NCBI RefSeq assembly: GCF_004799645.1
Contig: NZ_CP031305.1
Span: 2,666,001 to 2,730,000, forward strand
DNA: 64,000 bases
Source: Natronorubrum bangense
GTDB taxonomy: Archaea > Halobacteriota > Halobacteria > Halobacteriales > Natrialbaceae
Direction: 5' to 3'
Shown: positions 18,234 to 26,578 of the stretch, piece after piece
Position numbering within the stretch: the stretch's first letter is position 1
How the letters are laid out: every line of letters begins with the position of its first letter
Notes under the pieces: model-generated
Databases searched by the model: none
Told to the model about the DNA's origin: nothing
The model's input: only the letters and a program-made list of their open reading frames with translations
Program-made: the position numbers and the translations under genes

Positions 18234-20417
18234 TTAGAACGGACTTTCAGGTCCGTCGCTTGTCGTCTCGTCAGCCGTGGTTGCGCTCGTGTTCCCACCC
18301 AGCCACTCGAGGGCGTCCTCGACATCGCGGGTCGGCGGCGAACACGTCCGGCCACGACAGACGTATAGCGTCGGTTCGCCGTCACGCGCCTCACGGCCGG
18401 CCCAGATCGCCGGCGCGTCCGCGAGCCCTAACTGCTCGAGCCACGCCTCGAGTCCGTCTTCAGTCGGTGGCCGGCGTGCGAACAGCCGGTCTGGACGGTA
18501 CGTCTCGGCGAAGCGGTCGCGCCATGCGTCGGGCAGTTCGTCGGCGGCGACGGTGATCTCGAGGGCACCCGACTCGAGCCGATCGGCGGCCAGACAGAGC
18601 GAAGCGTGCTGGAGCGGGTTCGCCTCGATGCGGTTGGCGTGGGTCTCGAGGACGGTCGACGCGATTGCCTCGAATGCCTCGCTGTCGCCGGCAAAGCCGT
18701 CGAGGGCGAGCAGCGTTTCGACGGCGACGCCGGCTGCCGAGGGCGTCGGCTGGTCGTTCAATTCCTGTGGCCGCGTGACCAGCGACTCGCCGCTTTCGGG
18801 GGTGAAGTACAGCGTCCCGGCCTCGGCGTCCCAGAACTCCGCTTCGATACTGCGAGCTAACTCGAGTGCAAAGGCGAGGTGGTCGACCTCGCCGGTGGCC
18901 TCATAACAGCCCACCGCAGCGCGCGCGAGGAACGCGTAGTCCTCGAGATAGCCATCGACGGCGACGTCCCCGTCCTTATACCGTCGCGACAGTCGCTTTT
19001 CGTCGGCGTCCCAGAGTCGGTCCCGGACGAACTCGAGGGCGTCGACAGCGGTCTCGGCATATTCGTCGTCGCCCAGCACCAGCGCTGCCTCGGCGTAGGT
19101 CGCGATCATCAAGCCGTTCCAACTTGCGAGGACCTTCTCGTCGCGGTTCGGTCGCGGCCGCTGCTCGCGGGCCTCGAACAGCCGTTCGCGAGCGGCCTCG
19201 AGTCGCGTTTCGACATCCGATTCCTCGAGGTCGAACTCTCCGGCGAGACTCGAAATAGACTGTACGCGATTCGGCTGATTCTGCCCTTCGAAGTTGCCAG
19301 ACTCGGTGATGTCGTAGCGCGCACAGAAGAGGTCGGCGTCAGTTTCGTCCGCGAGCACCTCGCTGACCTCCTCGGGCGTCCAGACAAAGAACGCGCCTTC
19401 CTCTCGCTCGCCTGTCTCCGAATCCTCGCTCTGGGCGTCGAGCGTGCTGAAGAAGCCGCCCTCGTCGTGGGTCAGTTCCCGCTCGACGAACTCGAGGGTC
19501 TCGGCGACGGTCTCGGCGTAGCGTTCTTCGTCCGTGAGCTGGTAGCCCGCAAGCAGGGCGCGGGGGATCTCGGCGTTGTCGTACAGCATCTTCTCGAAGT
19601 GGGGGACCGTCCAGTCCCGGTCGACGCAGTACCTGTGAAAACCGCCGCCGACGTGGTCGTAGAGGCCGCCATCGATCATCGCGTCGAGAGACTCCTCGAG
19701 TACCTCGAGATACTCCTCTCGACCTGTCCGATCGAACGCGCGGGCGAGCACTCGGAGTCTGGAGGGCTGTGGGAACTTCGGCCCGCCGGAGCCGAAGCCA
19801 CCGTACTGGCGGTCGGCGCTGCGCACGGCCGTGTCGGCTGCCGCCTCGAGGGCGTCGCTCGAAGGGGGCTCGGCGGCCGCAACAGTGTCTGGCGTCTCCT
19901 CGAGTTGATCCGTCGCTGCGTCGGTCCACTGCTGGGCGCGGTTTTCGACCTCGTCGCGATCCGTCTCCCACGTCTCGGCGAGACGCTCGAGGATATCGAG
20001 GAAGCCGGGCTGGCCGCGTTTCGATTCCTTGGGGAAGTAGGTCCCGATGTGGAACGGTTTGCCCTCGGGCGTGAGCCACGCCGAGAGCGGCCAGCCACCC
20101 CGGCTGGTGACGAGCTGGCAGACGGTCATGTAGATGCTGTCGACGTCGGGGCGCTCCTCGCGGTCGACTTTGATCGGGACGAAGTTCTCGTTGAGCATTT
20201 CGGCGACCTCCTCGTCGGCGAAGCTCTCCGACTCCATGACGTGACACCAGTGACACGCCGAGTAGCCGATCGAGAGGAAAATCGGCACATCGTGTTCCTT
20301 GGCCGTCTCTAAGGCCTGTTCGTCCCACGGCTGCCAGTTAACGGGGTTGTCCGCGTGCTGGCGCAGATACGGACTCTCCTCCTCGTCGAGGCGGTTTCGC
20401 TCGGTTGGCTGGTCCAT
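18234..20417 (-). CDS. Thioredoxin domain-containing protein, DUF255/YyaL (SPATA20-like)
   Basis: 727 aa. The N-terminal 170 residues are a thioredoxin-like DUF255 domain with the conserved CHWCHVMESESF motif. The rest is an (alpha/alpha)6 six-hairpin glycosidase-like barrel (GGGFHRYCVDRDWTVPHFEKMLYDNA, LASWNGLMIATYAEAALVL). Full length for the family. The reaction is not known; homologs are widespread and often called thymidylate kinase or spermatogenesis-associated 20 by misannotation. The start at 20417 (MDQPTERNRL) avoids a short upstream extension. The adjacent convergent thioredoxin gene could supply reducing equivalents, which is inference. Confidence 0.92.
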   Translation of the reverse strand: MDQPTERNRLDEEESPYLRQHADNPVNWQPWDEQALETAKEHDVPIFLSIGYSACHWCHVMESESFADEEVAEMLNENFVPIKVDREERPDVDSIYMTVCQLVTSRGGWPLSAWLTPEGKPFHIGTYFPKESKRGQPGFLDILERLAETWETDRDEVENRAQQWTDAATDQLEETPDTVAAAEPPSSDALEAAADTAVRSADRQYGGFGSGGPKFPQPSRLRVLARAFDRTGREEYLEVLEESLDAMIDGGLYDHVGGGFHRYCVDRDWTVPHFEKMLYDNAEIPRALLAGYQLTDEERYAETVAETLEFVERELTHDEGGFFSTLDAQSEDSETGEREEGAFFVWTPEEVSEVLADETDADLFCARYDITESGNFEGQNQPNRVQSISSLAGEFDLEESDVETRLEAARERLFEAREQRPRPNRDEKVLASWNGLMIATYAEAALVLGDDEYAETAVDALEFVRDRLWDADEKRLSRRYKDGDVAVDGYLEDYAFLARAAVGCYEATGEVDHLAFALELARSIEAEFWDAEAGTLYFTPESGESLVTRPQELNDQPTPSAAGVAVETLLALDGFAGDSEAFEAIASTVLETHANRIEANPLQHASLCLAADRLESGALEITVAADELPDAWRDRFAETYRPDRLFARRPPTEDGLEAWLEQLGLADAPAIWAGREARDGEPTLYVCRGRTCSPPTRDVEDALEWLGGNTSATTADETTSDGPESPF

Positions 20418-20536
20418 ACCCTCGGCTACGGTTGGCAATAATAAAAGTCCGGCGTATATTACTAGGAACGCCCGTTCTGAACACGAAACCAGTCGGGTCG
20501 GCGGCGACAGTGTCGGCCGCCGAAACCGATGGTTCG

Positions 20537-23272
20537 TTACTGCGTCTCTTCCTGAAGCAGTTTGCGGAGCACGAGGTGGAGCACGCCACCGTTCTCGACG
20601 TACTCGACAGCCATCGGCGTGTCGACCTGTGCGGTCACGTCGAACTCCGTGGTCTCGCCGTCGTCGTCCTCGGCGGTGACGGTCAGCACGGCGTTTGGCT
20701 CGAGGCCATCCTCGAGACCCTCGATGGAGTAGTGCTCGTCGCCCTCGAGGCCGAGTTCTTCCCAGCCCTCACCGTCCTCGAACTGCAGGGGCAGGACGCC
20801 CATGCCGATGAGGTTGTCACGGTAGATGCGCTCGTAGCTCTTGCCGATGGTCGCGCGGATACCGAGCAGGTCGGTTCCTTTTGCGGCCCAGTCACGGCTC
20901 GAGCCAGTTCCGAGCTCTTCGCCGGCCATGACGATCAGCGGCGTCTCCTCCTCGCGGTAGCGCTCGGAGGCTTCGAAGACAGTGGTCTCCTCGCCGGTTG
21001 GGTGGTGGATCGTGTAGCCACCTTCCTTGCCGTCAAGCAGCTCGTTTTTGATGCGGACGTTCGCGAAGGTGCCACGCATCATGACTTCGTGGTTCCCACG
21101 ACGGGAGCCGTACGTGTTGAACGCGTACGGTTCGACGCCGCGCTCTTTGAGCCACTGCCCGGCAGGCAGGTCCTCGCTGAACGGTCCAGCGGGGCTGATG
21201 TGGTCGGTGGTGACGGTGTCACCGAGCGTCAGCAGCGCACGAGCGCCGTCGACGTTGTCGACGCCGGGTTCCTCGAGCGGGAAGTCCTGGAAGAACGGCG
21301 GCTCGCGGATGTACGTCGACTCTGGGTCCCAGTCGTAGACCTCGCCGGTTGGGGCGTCGAGCGATTCCCAGCGCTCGTCGCCGTCGTAGATGCTCGAGTA
21401 CTTCTCCTCGAACATGTCGGGGGAGACGCTGTCGTGGATCGTCTGTCGGACTTCCTCGGTGTCCGGCCAGATGTCCTCGAGGAAGACCGGCTCGCCCTCG
21501 TCGTTCGTGCCGATTGGCTCCTCTTCGAGGTCGATGTCCATGCGACCTGCGAGGCCGTAGGCGACGACCAGCGGTGGGCTGGCGAGGTAGTTGGCCTTGA
21601 TTTTCGGGTGGATACGGGCTTCGAAGTTCCGGTTGCCAGAGAGGACGCTCGTCGTCCAGAGGTCGTGCTCGTCGATGGCTGCCTCGACTGGCTCCGGCAG
21701 TGGGCCGGCGTTCCCGATACAGGTCGTGCAGCCGTAGCCGACGACGTGGTAGCCGAGTTCTTCGAGGTCATCGAGGAGTTCCGCACGCTCGAGATACTCC
21801 GTGACGACGCGGCTGCCGGGTGCGAGGCTGGTCTTGACGTACTCGGGCACTTCGAGACCCTGCTCGGCGGCGTTGCGTGCGAGCAGACCGGCCGCGACCA
21901 TCACGGACGGGTTCGAGGTGTTCGTACAGGACGTGATCGCGCTGACGAGGATGTCGCCGTGGCCGATCTCGATCTCGGTGCCGTCCTCGAGTTCGACGGG
22001 AACCTTCTCGTCGAGCGATGGAGTCTGCTCGGCGACGAGGCCGCCGTCGCTTTCAGCAGCGCCCGATGGGAGGACACCCTCTTCCTCGAGCAGCGTTGGG
22101 AAGTGTTCGTCCAGATCGCCCATTGGGATACGGGCGTGGGGCTTCTTGTGGCCGGCAAGGCTTGGTTCGACTTCGCCGAGGTCGAACTCGACGACCTCGG
22201 TGAACTCGGGGTCCTGCTTGCCGAAGAGGCCCTGTGCCTCGAGGTATTCGCGAACGAGGTCGATATGATCCTCGTCTCGACCCGTGAGTTCGAGGTACTC
22301 GAGGGTCTTCTCGTCGACGGGGAACATGCTGATCGTCGAGCCCTGTTCGGGGGCCATGTTCGAGATGGTCGCACGGTCTGCGACCGACAGCTCGGCAACG
22401 CCGGGGCCGAAGAACTCGACGAACTTGTCGACGACGCCGACCTGGCGGAGCTTCTCGGTGATGTGAAGCACGAGGTCAGTCGCGGTTGCGCCCTCTGGGA
22501 GTTCACCCGACAGGCGGACACCGACGACTTCCGGCAGGCTCATGTTGATCGGCTGGCCGAGCAGTGCGGCCTCGGCCTCGATGCCACCGACACCCCAGCC
22601 GACGACACCGATGCCGCCGATCATTGGGGTGTGGCTGTCCGTACCAACGAGCGTGTCGGGGACGAGCCACTGCTCGCCGTCGACTTCGCGCTCGTGGACG
22701 ACGCGGCCGAGGTGCTCGAGGTTGACCTGGTGGACAATCCCAGTTCCTGGGGGCACCACGTTGAACTCGTCGAACGCCTGCTGGGCCCACTTGATCGCGC
22801 GATAGCGCTCTTCGTTGCGCTCGTATTCGATCTCGACGTTTTTCTCGTAGGCGTCCGAGGTGCCGAAGTGGTCGACCTGCACGCTGTGGTCGATCACGAG
22901 GTCACAGGGGACTTCGGGCTCGACGACCGTCGGGTCGACGCCCTTGCGGTCGGCGGCCGAGCGAAGTGCTGCGAGGTCGACGACTGCGGGCACACCAGTC
23001 AGGTCCTGCAGGACGACACGCGACACCGTAAACGGAACCTCGGCGTCCGGCACGTCAGGTTCCCACGACGCCGCTGCGCGGATCGAGTCGGCGTCGATCT
23101 GGTCGCCGTCGGCGTTTCGAAGCACCGACTCGAGCAGAATCCGGATGCTCACCGGCAGTTTCTCGAGGTCACAGAGGCCCTCCTCCTCGAGGACCGTCAG
23201 GTCGGCCATCTTGTACGTCTCGCCATCGTGTTCGAATTCCCGGATCGCATCCGAGAACGAATCGGTTGCCAT
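20537..23272 (-). CDS. acnA: Aconitate hydratase
   Basis: 911 aa. It interconverts citrate and isocitrate in the TCA cycle. The [4Fe-4S] ligands are in ITSCTNTSNPSVM and YGCTTCIGNAGP. The AcnA-type N-terminus (VSIRILLESVLRNADG) and the C-terminal swivelling domain (GEELGTGSSRDWAAKGT) are complete. The domain order is that of AcnA/IRP1-type enzymes. It is preceded by a clear TATA box and a palindrome-rich upstream region. Terminal acidic segments are typical of haloarchaea. Confidence 0.97.
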   Translation of the reverse strand: MATDSFSDAIREFEHDGETYKMADLTVLEEEGLCDLEKLPVSIRILLESVLRNADGDQIDADSIRAAASWEPDVPDAEVPFTVSRVVLQDLTGVPAVVDLAALRSAADRKGVDPTVVEPEVPCDLVIDHSVQVDHFGTSDAYEKNVEIEYERNEERYRAIKWAQQAFDEFNVVPPGTGIVHQVNLEHLGRVVHEREVDGEQWLVPDTLVGTDSHTPMIGGIGVVGWGVGGIEAEAALLGQPINMSLPEVVGVRLSGELPEGATATDLVLHITEKLRQVGVVDKFVEFFGPGVAELSVADRATISNMAPEQGSTISMFPVDEKTLEYLELTGRDEDHIDLVREYLEAQGLFGKQDPEFTEVVEFDLGEVEPSLAGHKKPHARIPMGDLDEHFPTLLEEEGVLPSGAAESDGGLVAEQTPSLDEKVPVELEDGTEIEIGHGDILVSAITSCTNTSNPSVMVAAGLLARNAAEQGLEVPEYVKTSLAPGSRVVTEYLERAELLDDLEELGYHVVGYGCTTCIGNAGPLPEPVEAAIDEHDLWTTSVLSGNRNFEARIHPKIKANYLASPPLVVAYGLAGRMDIDLEEEPIGTNDEGEPVFLEDIWPDTEEVRQTIHDSVSPDMFEEKYSSIYDGDERWESLDAPTGEVYDWDPESTYIREPPFFQDFPLEEPGVDNVDGARALLTLGDTVTTDHISPAGPFSEDLPAGQWLKERGVEPYAFNTYGSRRGNHEVMMRGTFANVRIKNELLDGKEGGYTIHHPTGEETTVFEASERYREEETPLIVMAGEELGTGSSRDWAAKGTDLLGIRATIGKSYERIYRDNLIGMGVLPLQFEDGEGWEELGLEGDEHYSIEGLEDGLEPNAVLTVTAEDDDGETTEFDVTAQVDTPMAVEYVENGGVLHLVLRKLLQEETQ

Positions 23273-23326
23273 AGGTGACTTTCGAACCGGGGGGTTTTCA
23301 ATCTCCCGAGAATCTGCTGTAGAATC

Positions 23327-23336
23327 ATTATATACT
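23327..23336 (-). promoter_or_regulatory. TATA box of acnA
   Basis: The minus strand reads AGTATATAAT, a strong archaeal TATA box, 55 bp upstream of the acnA ATG. It leaves an approximately 30-nt leader. Confidence 0.55.
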
Positions 23337-23371
23337 CTTCAGTATCACCATGTGTTGTAGTATCATGAACT

Positions 23372-23452
23372 GGGGCTCGAGCCCCGAGAACGTGTGTGCC
23401 AGTCCAGCACACACTCATGATCGTCGGTTAGTGTGTGCCGGTCACCGGTGAC
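23372..23452. promoter_or_regulatory. Cluster of palindromes upstream of the acnA promoter
   Basis: Three symmetrical elements lie 37-117 bp upstream of the acnA TATA box. These are GGGGCTCGAGCCCC (23372-23385), the inverted repeat GTGTGTGC/GCACACAC with a 7-nt loop (23392-23414), and GTCACCGGTGAC (23441-23452). The block GTGTGTGCC(A/G)GTC also occurs twice as a direct repeat (23392 and 23431). Regulator binding sites are plausible, but no experimental site is known to me. Confidence 0.45.
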
Positions 23453-23595
23453 AGGGAATCCGCAACAGAGTCACTACACACTCGCCGTCTGGGGTGTGCA
23501 GCGTCGGTCAGTGATGGCTGCAGCGGCAGCAACGGACCCACTGCTCGCTGTACACGCTCTATCGCGCGCAAAAAAGGAAGGATCGACGCGCCGCG

Positions 23596-24192
23596 TTAGC
23601 CTATGATACCGTTGTCGTTTTCTTCGTCCTCGGGTTCGTCCTCGGGTTCGTCCTCAGGCTCGTCCTCGGGTTCGTCCTCAGGCTCGTCCTCATCTTCCTC
23701 ATCTTCCTCATCTTCCTCGGCGTCGTCACCGGTCGCACCGAGCGTCACCTCGACCAGGTTTAGTTGCGTGTCACGGAAGTCGCCGTCTTCTCCCATCGTT
23801 GCCGTATCGCCGGCGCTGAGGTCGGCATCCTCCGTGAACACGAGTCCCCACATTGGGGCTTCCGTACCGAAGTCGTAGTTGATGACGAAGACGTCCCAGT
23901 CGTCCGGATCGTCGAACACGTCGTCTTCCGAGCCGGACTCCTGGAGCAGTTCCTCTCTCGAGGACGTACTCAGTTCCGTGACGACGTCGAAGTCGGCACC
24001 GGGGTGGTAGTCGTCGCCGTACACGAGCACGTCGCCCTCAGCCTCACCGTTATCGTCGTCGTCGTCTTCCTGAGCAGCGACAGAACCGGATGTCGCGCTT
24101 GCTCCGAGAGCGGCCGCCGTCGTGGCGAGCGCTCCTTTTTTCATGAACGAGCGTCTGGAGTCGTCGAACAGTTCGTTAGTTTCTTCTGTCAT
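23596..24192 (-). CDS. Tat-exported acidic protein, paralog 1
   Basis: 198 aa from the ATG at 24192. A twin-arginine signal (SRRSFMKKGALATTAAALGA) is followed by an Ala-rich h-region and a likely cleavage after AAQ. There is no lipobox. The mature domain (VLVYGDDYHPGADFDVVTEL, DPDDWDVFVINYDFGTEAPMWGLVFTEDADLSAGDTATMGEDGDFRDTQLNLVEV) is closely related to the gene 0.6 kb upstream. This copy has in addition a C-terminal run of EPED repeats (EDEPEDEPEDEPEDEPEDE). It is secreted or surface-attached. Function unknown. It shares promoter and leader elements with paralog 2. Confidence 0.8.
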   Translation of the reverse strand: MTEETNELFDDSRRSFMKKGALATTAAALGASATSGSVAAQEDDDDDNGEAEGDVLVYGDDYHPGADFDVVTELSTSSREELLQESGSEDDVFDDPDDWDVFVINYDFGTEAPMWGLVFTEDADLSAGDTATMGEDGDFRDTQLNLVEVTLGATGDDAEEDEEDEEDEDEPEDEPEDEPEDEPEDEPEDEENDNGIIG

Positions 24193-24207
24193 GTCTCTCA
24201 CCTAAGT

Positions 24208-24220
24208 CCCCTGTTGGGGG
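24208..24220 (-). promoter_or_regulatory. Leader hairpin of Tat paralog 1
   Basis: CCCC (24208-24211) and GGGG (24216-24219) flank a 4-nt loop in the 5' leader. The hairpin is followed on the mRNA by a Shine-Dalgarno-like AGGTGAGAG just before the ATG. A comparable hairpin stands at the same place in paralog 2. Confidence 0.45.
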
Positions 24221-24246
24221 TAGACGTCCACTTGTGCCAATTCTCG

Positions 24247-24269
24247 CATAAGTGAGCCCCATTGTTTCA
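24247..24269 (-). promoter_or_regulatory. Conserved promoter element of Tat paralog 1
   Basis: The 23 bp CATAAGTGAGCCCCATTGTT followed by TCA matches the element at 25267-25289 upstream of paralog 2 at 18 of 23 positions. Both lie about 54 bp from their ATG. On the coding strand it reads TGAAACAAT...CTCACTTATG, so it may combine a recognition element and a TATA-like box. Confidence 0.5.
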
Positions 24270-24437
24270 CCGTATAAGACGAACTGAAATCGAAGGATAT
24301 ACCGCTCATACACCTCTGAGGCTGTATTTCAGCAGTTCACGACACGGCGGAAAATCGTGTCAGCAATGGTTGTTTATTCGGGGAAACGGGACTCATGCGG
24401 ACGGTTCGGTTCCGTTGCTCCTCGTGACTGATAACGG

Positions 24438-24587
24438 TCAAATACGATCCATTTCGATCGTACTGTACTCCTGCGTGTCGATGTCCGATTCCTCGCTCTC
24501 AGGGTCTCCTTCCCGGTTTTCCGGTAGCAGCGGTACGATCCTGAACGCCTCATACAGTAAAACAAATGCTTTCCTCAGACTGTCCAC
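24438..24587 (-). CDS. Possible 49-aa acidic small protein or gene relic
   Basis: From a GTG at 24587 the minus strand encodes an amphipathic start (VDSLRKAFVLLYEAFRIVPL) and an acidic tail (ENREGDPESEESDIDTQEY). This has the composition of a haloarchaeal protein rather than of noncoding DNA. A TGA in the same frame stands about 20 bp upstream of the GTG, and further coding-like sequence lies beyond in another frame. It could be a small gene or the end of a decayed one. It lies between the two Tat paralogs. I do not recognise it. Confidence 0.3.
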   Translation of the reverse strand: MDSLRKAFVLLYEAFRIVPLLPENREGDPESEESDIDTQEYSTIEMDRI

Positions 24588-24785
24588 GAGAAAATCATCA
24601 CGGAGGACTAGTCACAGTCCAGTACTGTCCGTCGTCCCGAACGGCTCTTTGACTGGACCGCTCGAGCAGCGACGGCAGTCGGCACAGCGGACGTTGCCTG
24701 GGCTTGACAACGAGCGTCTCGCTGTTGAAACGGGCGGCTGTACCGTCGCAAGGAAAGAAAATCTCTCGTCAGGGCCAGTTCGGCG

Positions 24786-25214
24786 TTACATCACGATCCG
24801 CATCAGATGCAGTTCGGGGTCACGGATATCACCATCCTCGCCCATCGTCTCGCTGTCACCGGCACTGAGGTCGAGGTCCTCTGTAAACAGGAGGCCCCAC
24901 GTCGGCGCGTCCGAGCCCAGATCGTGATTGATGATGAATACATCCCAGTCGTCCGGGTCGTCAAACACGTCATCTGCTGACCCCGACGCCTCAATTATAT
25001 CCAGTTTCGCTGACGAGCTCAGCTGTGAGACGACGTCAAAGTCGACGTCGGGTTGGAAGTCGTCACCGAACACGACAACCTCGTCTTCGTTCTGAGCGAC
25101 GGCGGCCCCCGCCAACGCCCCTGCGCCGAGAGCGGTTGCCGTCGTGGCGAGTGCCCCGTTTGATACGAACGAGCGTTTTGAGTCGTTGGATTGTCCGTCA
25201 CTGTTTTTTATCAT
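24786..25214 (-). CDS. Tat-exported acidic protein, paralog 2
   Basis: 142 aa from the ATG at 25214. It carries a twin-arginine-like signal in which the second Arg is replaced (SKRSFVSNGALATTATALGA), still of Tat type (K-R-S-F). The mature part is colinear with paralog 1 (VVVFGDDFQPDVDFDVVSQL, DPDDWDVFIINHDLGSDAPTWGLLFTEDLDLSAGDSETMGEDGDIRDPELHLM) but ends there, without the EPED repeats. The tandem pair, separated by about 0.6 kb, indicates a duplication. Shared upstream elements suggest co-regulation. Function unknown. Confidence 0.78.
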   Translation of the reverse strand: MIKNSDGQSNDSKRSFVSNGALATTATALGAGALAGAAVAQNEDEVVVFGDDFQPDVDFDVVSQLSSSAKLDIIEASGSADDVFDDPDDWDVFIINHDLGSDAPTWGLLFTEDLDLSAGDSETMGEDGDIRDPELHLMRIVM

Positions 25215-25228
25215 ATCTCTCACGTTGG

Positions 25229-25242
25229 TCCCCAAGTTGGGA
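25229..25242 (-). promoter_or_regulatory. Leader hairpin of Tat paralog 2
   Basis: The sequence TCCCCAAGTTGGGA contains the symmetrical arms CCCAA/TTGGG (25231-25235 and 25237-25241). It lies in the mRNA leader just upstream of the GTGAGAG ribosome-binding-site-like sequence, the same arrangement as in paralog 1. Confidence 0.45.
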
Positions 25243-25266
25243 CAGCCAACCCTTGCTTTAATTTTT

Positions 25267-25289
25267 CATAAATGAGTCGTATTGTTCCA
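25267..25289 (-). promoter_or_regulatory. Conserved promoter element of Tat paralog 2
   Basis: The sequence CATAAATGAGTCGTATTGTT followed by CCA corresponds to 24247-24269 upstream of paralog 1. It lies 53 bp from the ATG at 25214. The flanking DNA is otherwise not conserved between the two upstream regions. Confidence 0.5.
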
Positions 25290-26044
25290 TCACTCAATCC
25301 GAGCTATAATCGAAGACCAACGCTAATGGCGAAAATATACGGACGCATGTCCACATATATCTCTTTTGATCGATCTCATACTGTTCGGTCGGAACGTGCT
25401 TTGAGCACGCCTTTCGCTCTATCGAATGCGTTGCCAGCGGGCGTCGAGTGCCGGTTGACCTGTTCGCGGTAGCTGCCGCCTGTGGAACTCGACTTCGGAA
25501 CGCCACCGGTGCATAAACGTTTGCTAACACGTGACTCAAACTCCTTCAGCGAACGAAACAACTGGTTTCCTCGGACCGTCGCTCAGCAACTCGAGCAGAA
25601 ATTCGAACGTGTCTCTGCCTTCGCCCACGGCTTCAGTCGGTGGGGTTTTGCTGGTGACAGACCAGCGCCCGGTACAACCGGTCATCCCCACGTCGGGGGT
25701 TCTTCGACCGGCTGCCGGGGTTCGGGCCGACCCAGTAGGCCTCCGACCGGGACAGTGGCTTTGACAGGCTCGTCTCGGACTCGGTATCCAATCTTTCGGA
25801 CAGAATACCGATCGAGCTTACAGGCTTCAGCCGTAGGCTTTCGCTGTAATCCTGAGCTTGCGTCGTTCGGGCTCTGGGATTCGCCGCTAAAACAGAAAAT
25901 TGTGTGGCCAGAAAGAGAACACAAGTCCGGTGGCAATCCCATGAGAAGCGTGAAGGAGCCACCGCTGTCTCACGACGACCCCATCACGCTGTGTCCAGTG
26001 TGAAAGAAAGAACCAGCCGCTGCCCGTCACAGTCCCCGGTCCGG
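25290..26044. other. Gene-poor, relic-like region
   Basis: No convincing gene is found in about 755 bp. The first 250 bp are AT-rich. Two hairpin-like blocks containing GGCTTCAG resemble the end structures of haloarchaeal IS200/IS605-type elements: 25623-25645 (GCCCAC...GTGGGG) and 25821-25840 (AGGCTTCAGCCGTAGGCTT). A minus-strand frame at 25536-25685 encodes a coding-like tail (EAVGEGRDTFEFLLELLSDG) but has no recognisable start context. I read the region as debris of a decayed mobile element or gene. Confidence 0.35.
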
Positions 26045-26578
26045 TCACTCGTGGCGGGCGTACTCCACGAACGCGAACCCATCGCGTTCGTCACGCGAAA
26101 CCGCCCGAAACGATTCCCGGTCCCAGTCAGGAAACACGGTGTCGCCGTCGGGTTCTTCGTGAACCTCGGTGACGATTAGTCGGTCGAGGGCGGGCAAGAA
26201 CTGCTCATAGATGGTCGCGCCACCGGCGACGAACACGCGGTCAGTGTCGTCGTGGCGCTCGCTGGCTGCCCGGTCGGCCGCCTCGAGTGCGCCCTCGAGG
26301 CTGTTCGCGACGATAGCGTTCTCGGGCGTCTCGAGGTCTCGACTCGTCAGGACGATCGTCGTCCGCCCCGGCAGCGGTTCGCCAAGCGCCTCGAGAATAC
26401 CCTCATAGGTGACCCGGCCCATGATGACCGGGTGGTCCATCGTCGTCTCCTTGAAATGCTGCAGATCCGCGGGAATATGCCAGGGCATCTCGTCGTCCTT
26501 ACCGATAACGTCGTTGTCCGCGACGGCAACGATGCCGACGAGTTCGCGGTCGCTCTCGAGGTCGCTGTCCCCGCTCAT
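26045..26578 (-). CDS. folA: Dihydrofolate reductase
   Basis: 177 aa. It reduces dihydrofolate made by thymidylate synthase. DHFR landmarks are ELVGIVAVADNDVIGKDDEMPWHIPADLQHFKETT, VIMGRVTYEGI, TTIVLTSRD and VFVAGGATIYEQFLPALDRL. The ATG at 26578 overlaps the stop of the upstream thyA by 4 bp (ATGA), indicating translational coupling. Length is normal. The N-terminal acidic extension (SGDSDLESDRE) is small. Confidence 0.95.
   Translation of the reverse strand: MSGDSDLESDRELVGIVAVADNDVIGKDDEMPWHIPADLQHFKETTMDHPVIMGRVTYEGILEALGEPLPGRTTIVLTSRDLETPENAIVANSLEGALEAADRAASERHDDTDRVFVAGGATIYEQFLPALDRLIVTEVHEEPDGDTVFPDWDRESFRAVSRDERDGFAFVEYARHE

Larger units (their letters stand above)
23273..23595. 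other. Intergenic region between acnA and the first Tat paralog
   Basis: No gene is seen in these 323 bp. The region holds the acnA promoter, the palindrome cluster and, near 23570, an A-tract preceded by GC-rich bases. On the minus strand this A-tract is a T-tract suited to ending the transcript of the Tat paralog. Confidence 0.5.

Noticed and set aside
20405..23278. Very long open frame on the plus strand opposite acnA
   Set aside because: It is the antisense of the aconitase gene, whose codon bias keeps the complementary frame open. The peptide has no family similarity.
24262..24927. 221-codon open frame on the plus strand between the Tat paralogs
   Set aside because: It is Ser/Arg-rich, not acidic, overlaps paralog 2 antisense, and has no promoter or family.
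25482..26003. 173-codon open frame on the plus strand in the gene-poor region
   Set aside because: No coding-like composition, no start context and no domain. I describe the region as relic DNA instead.
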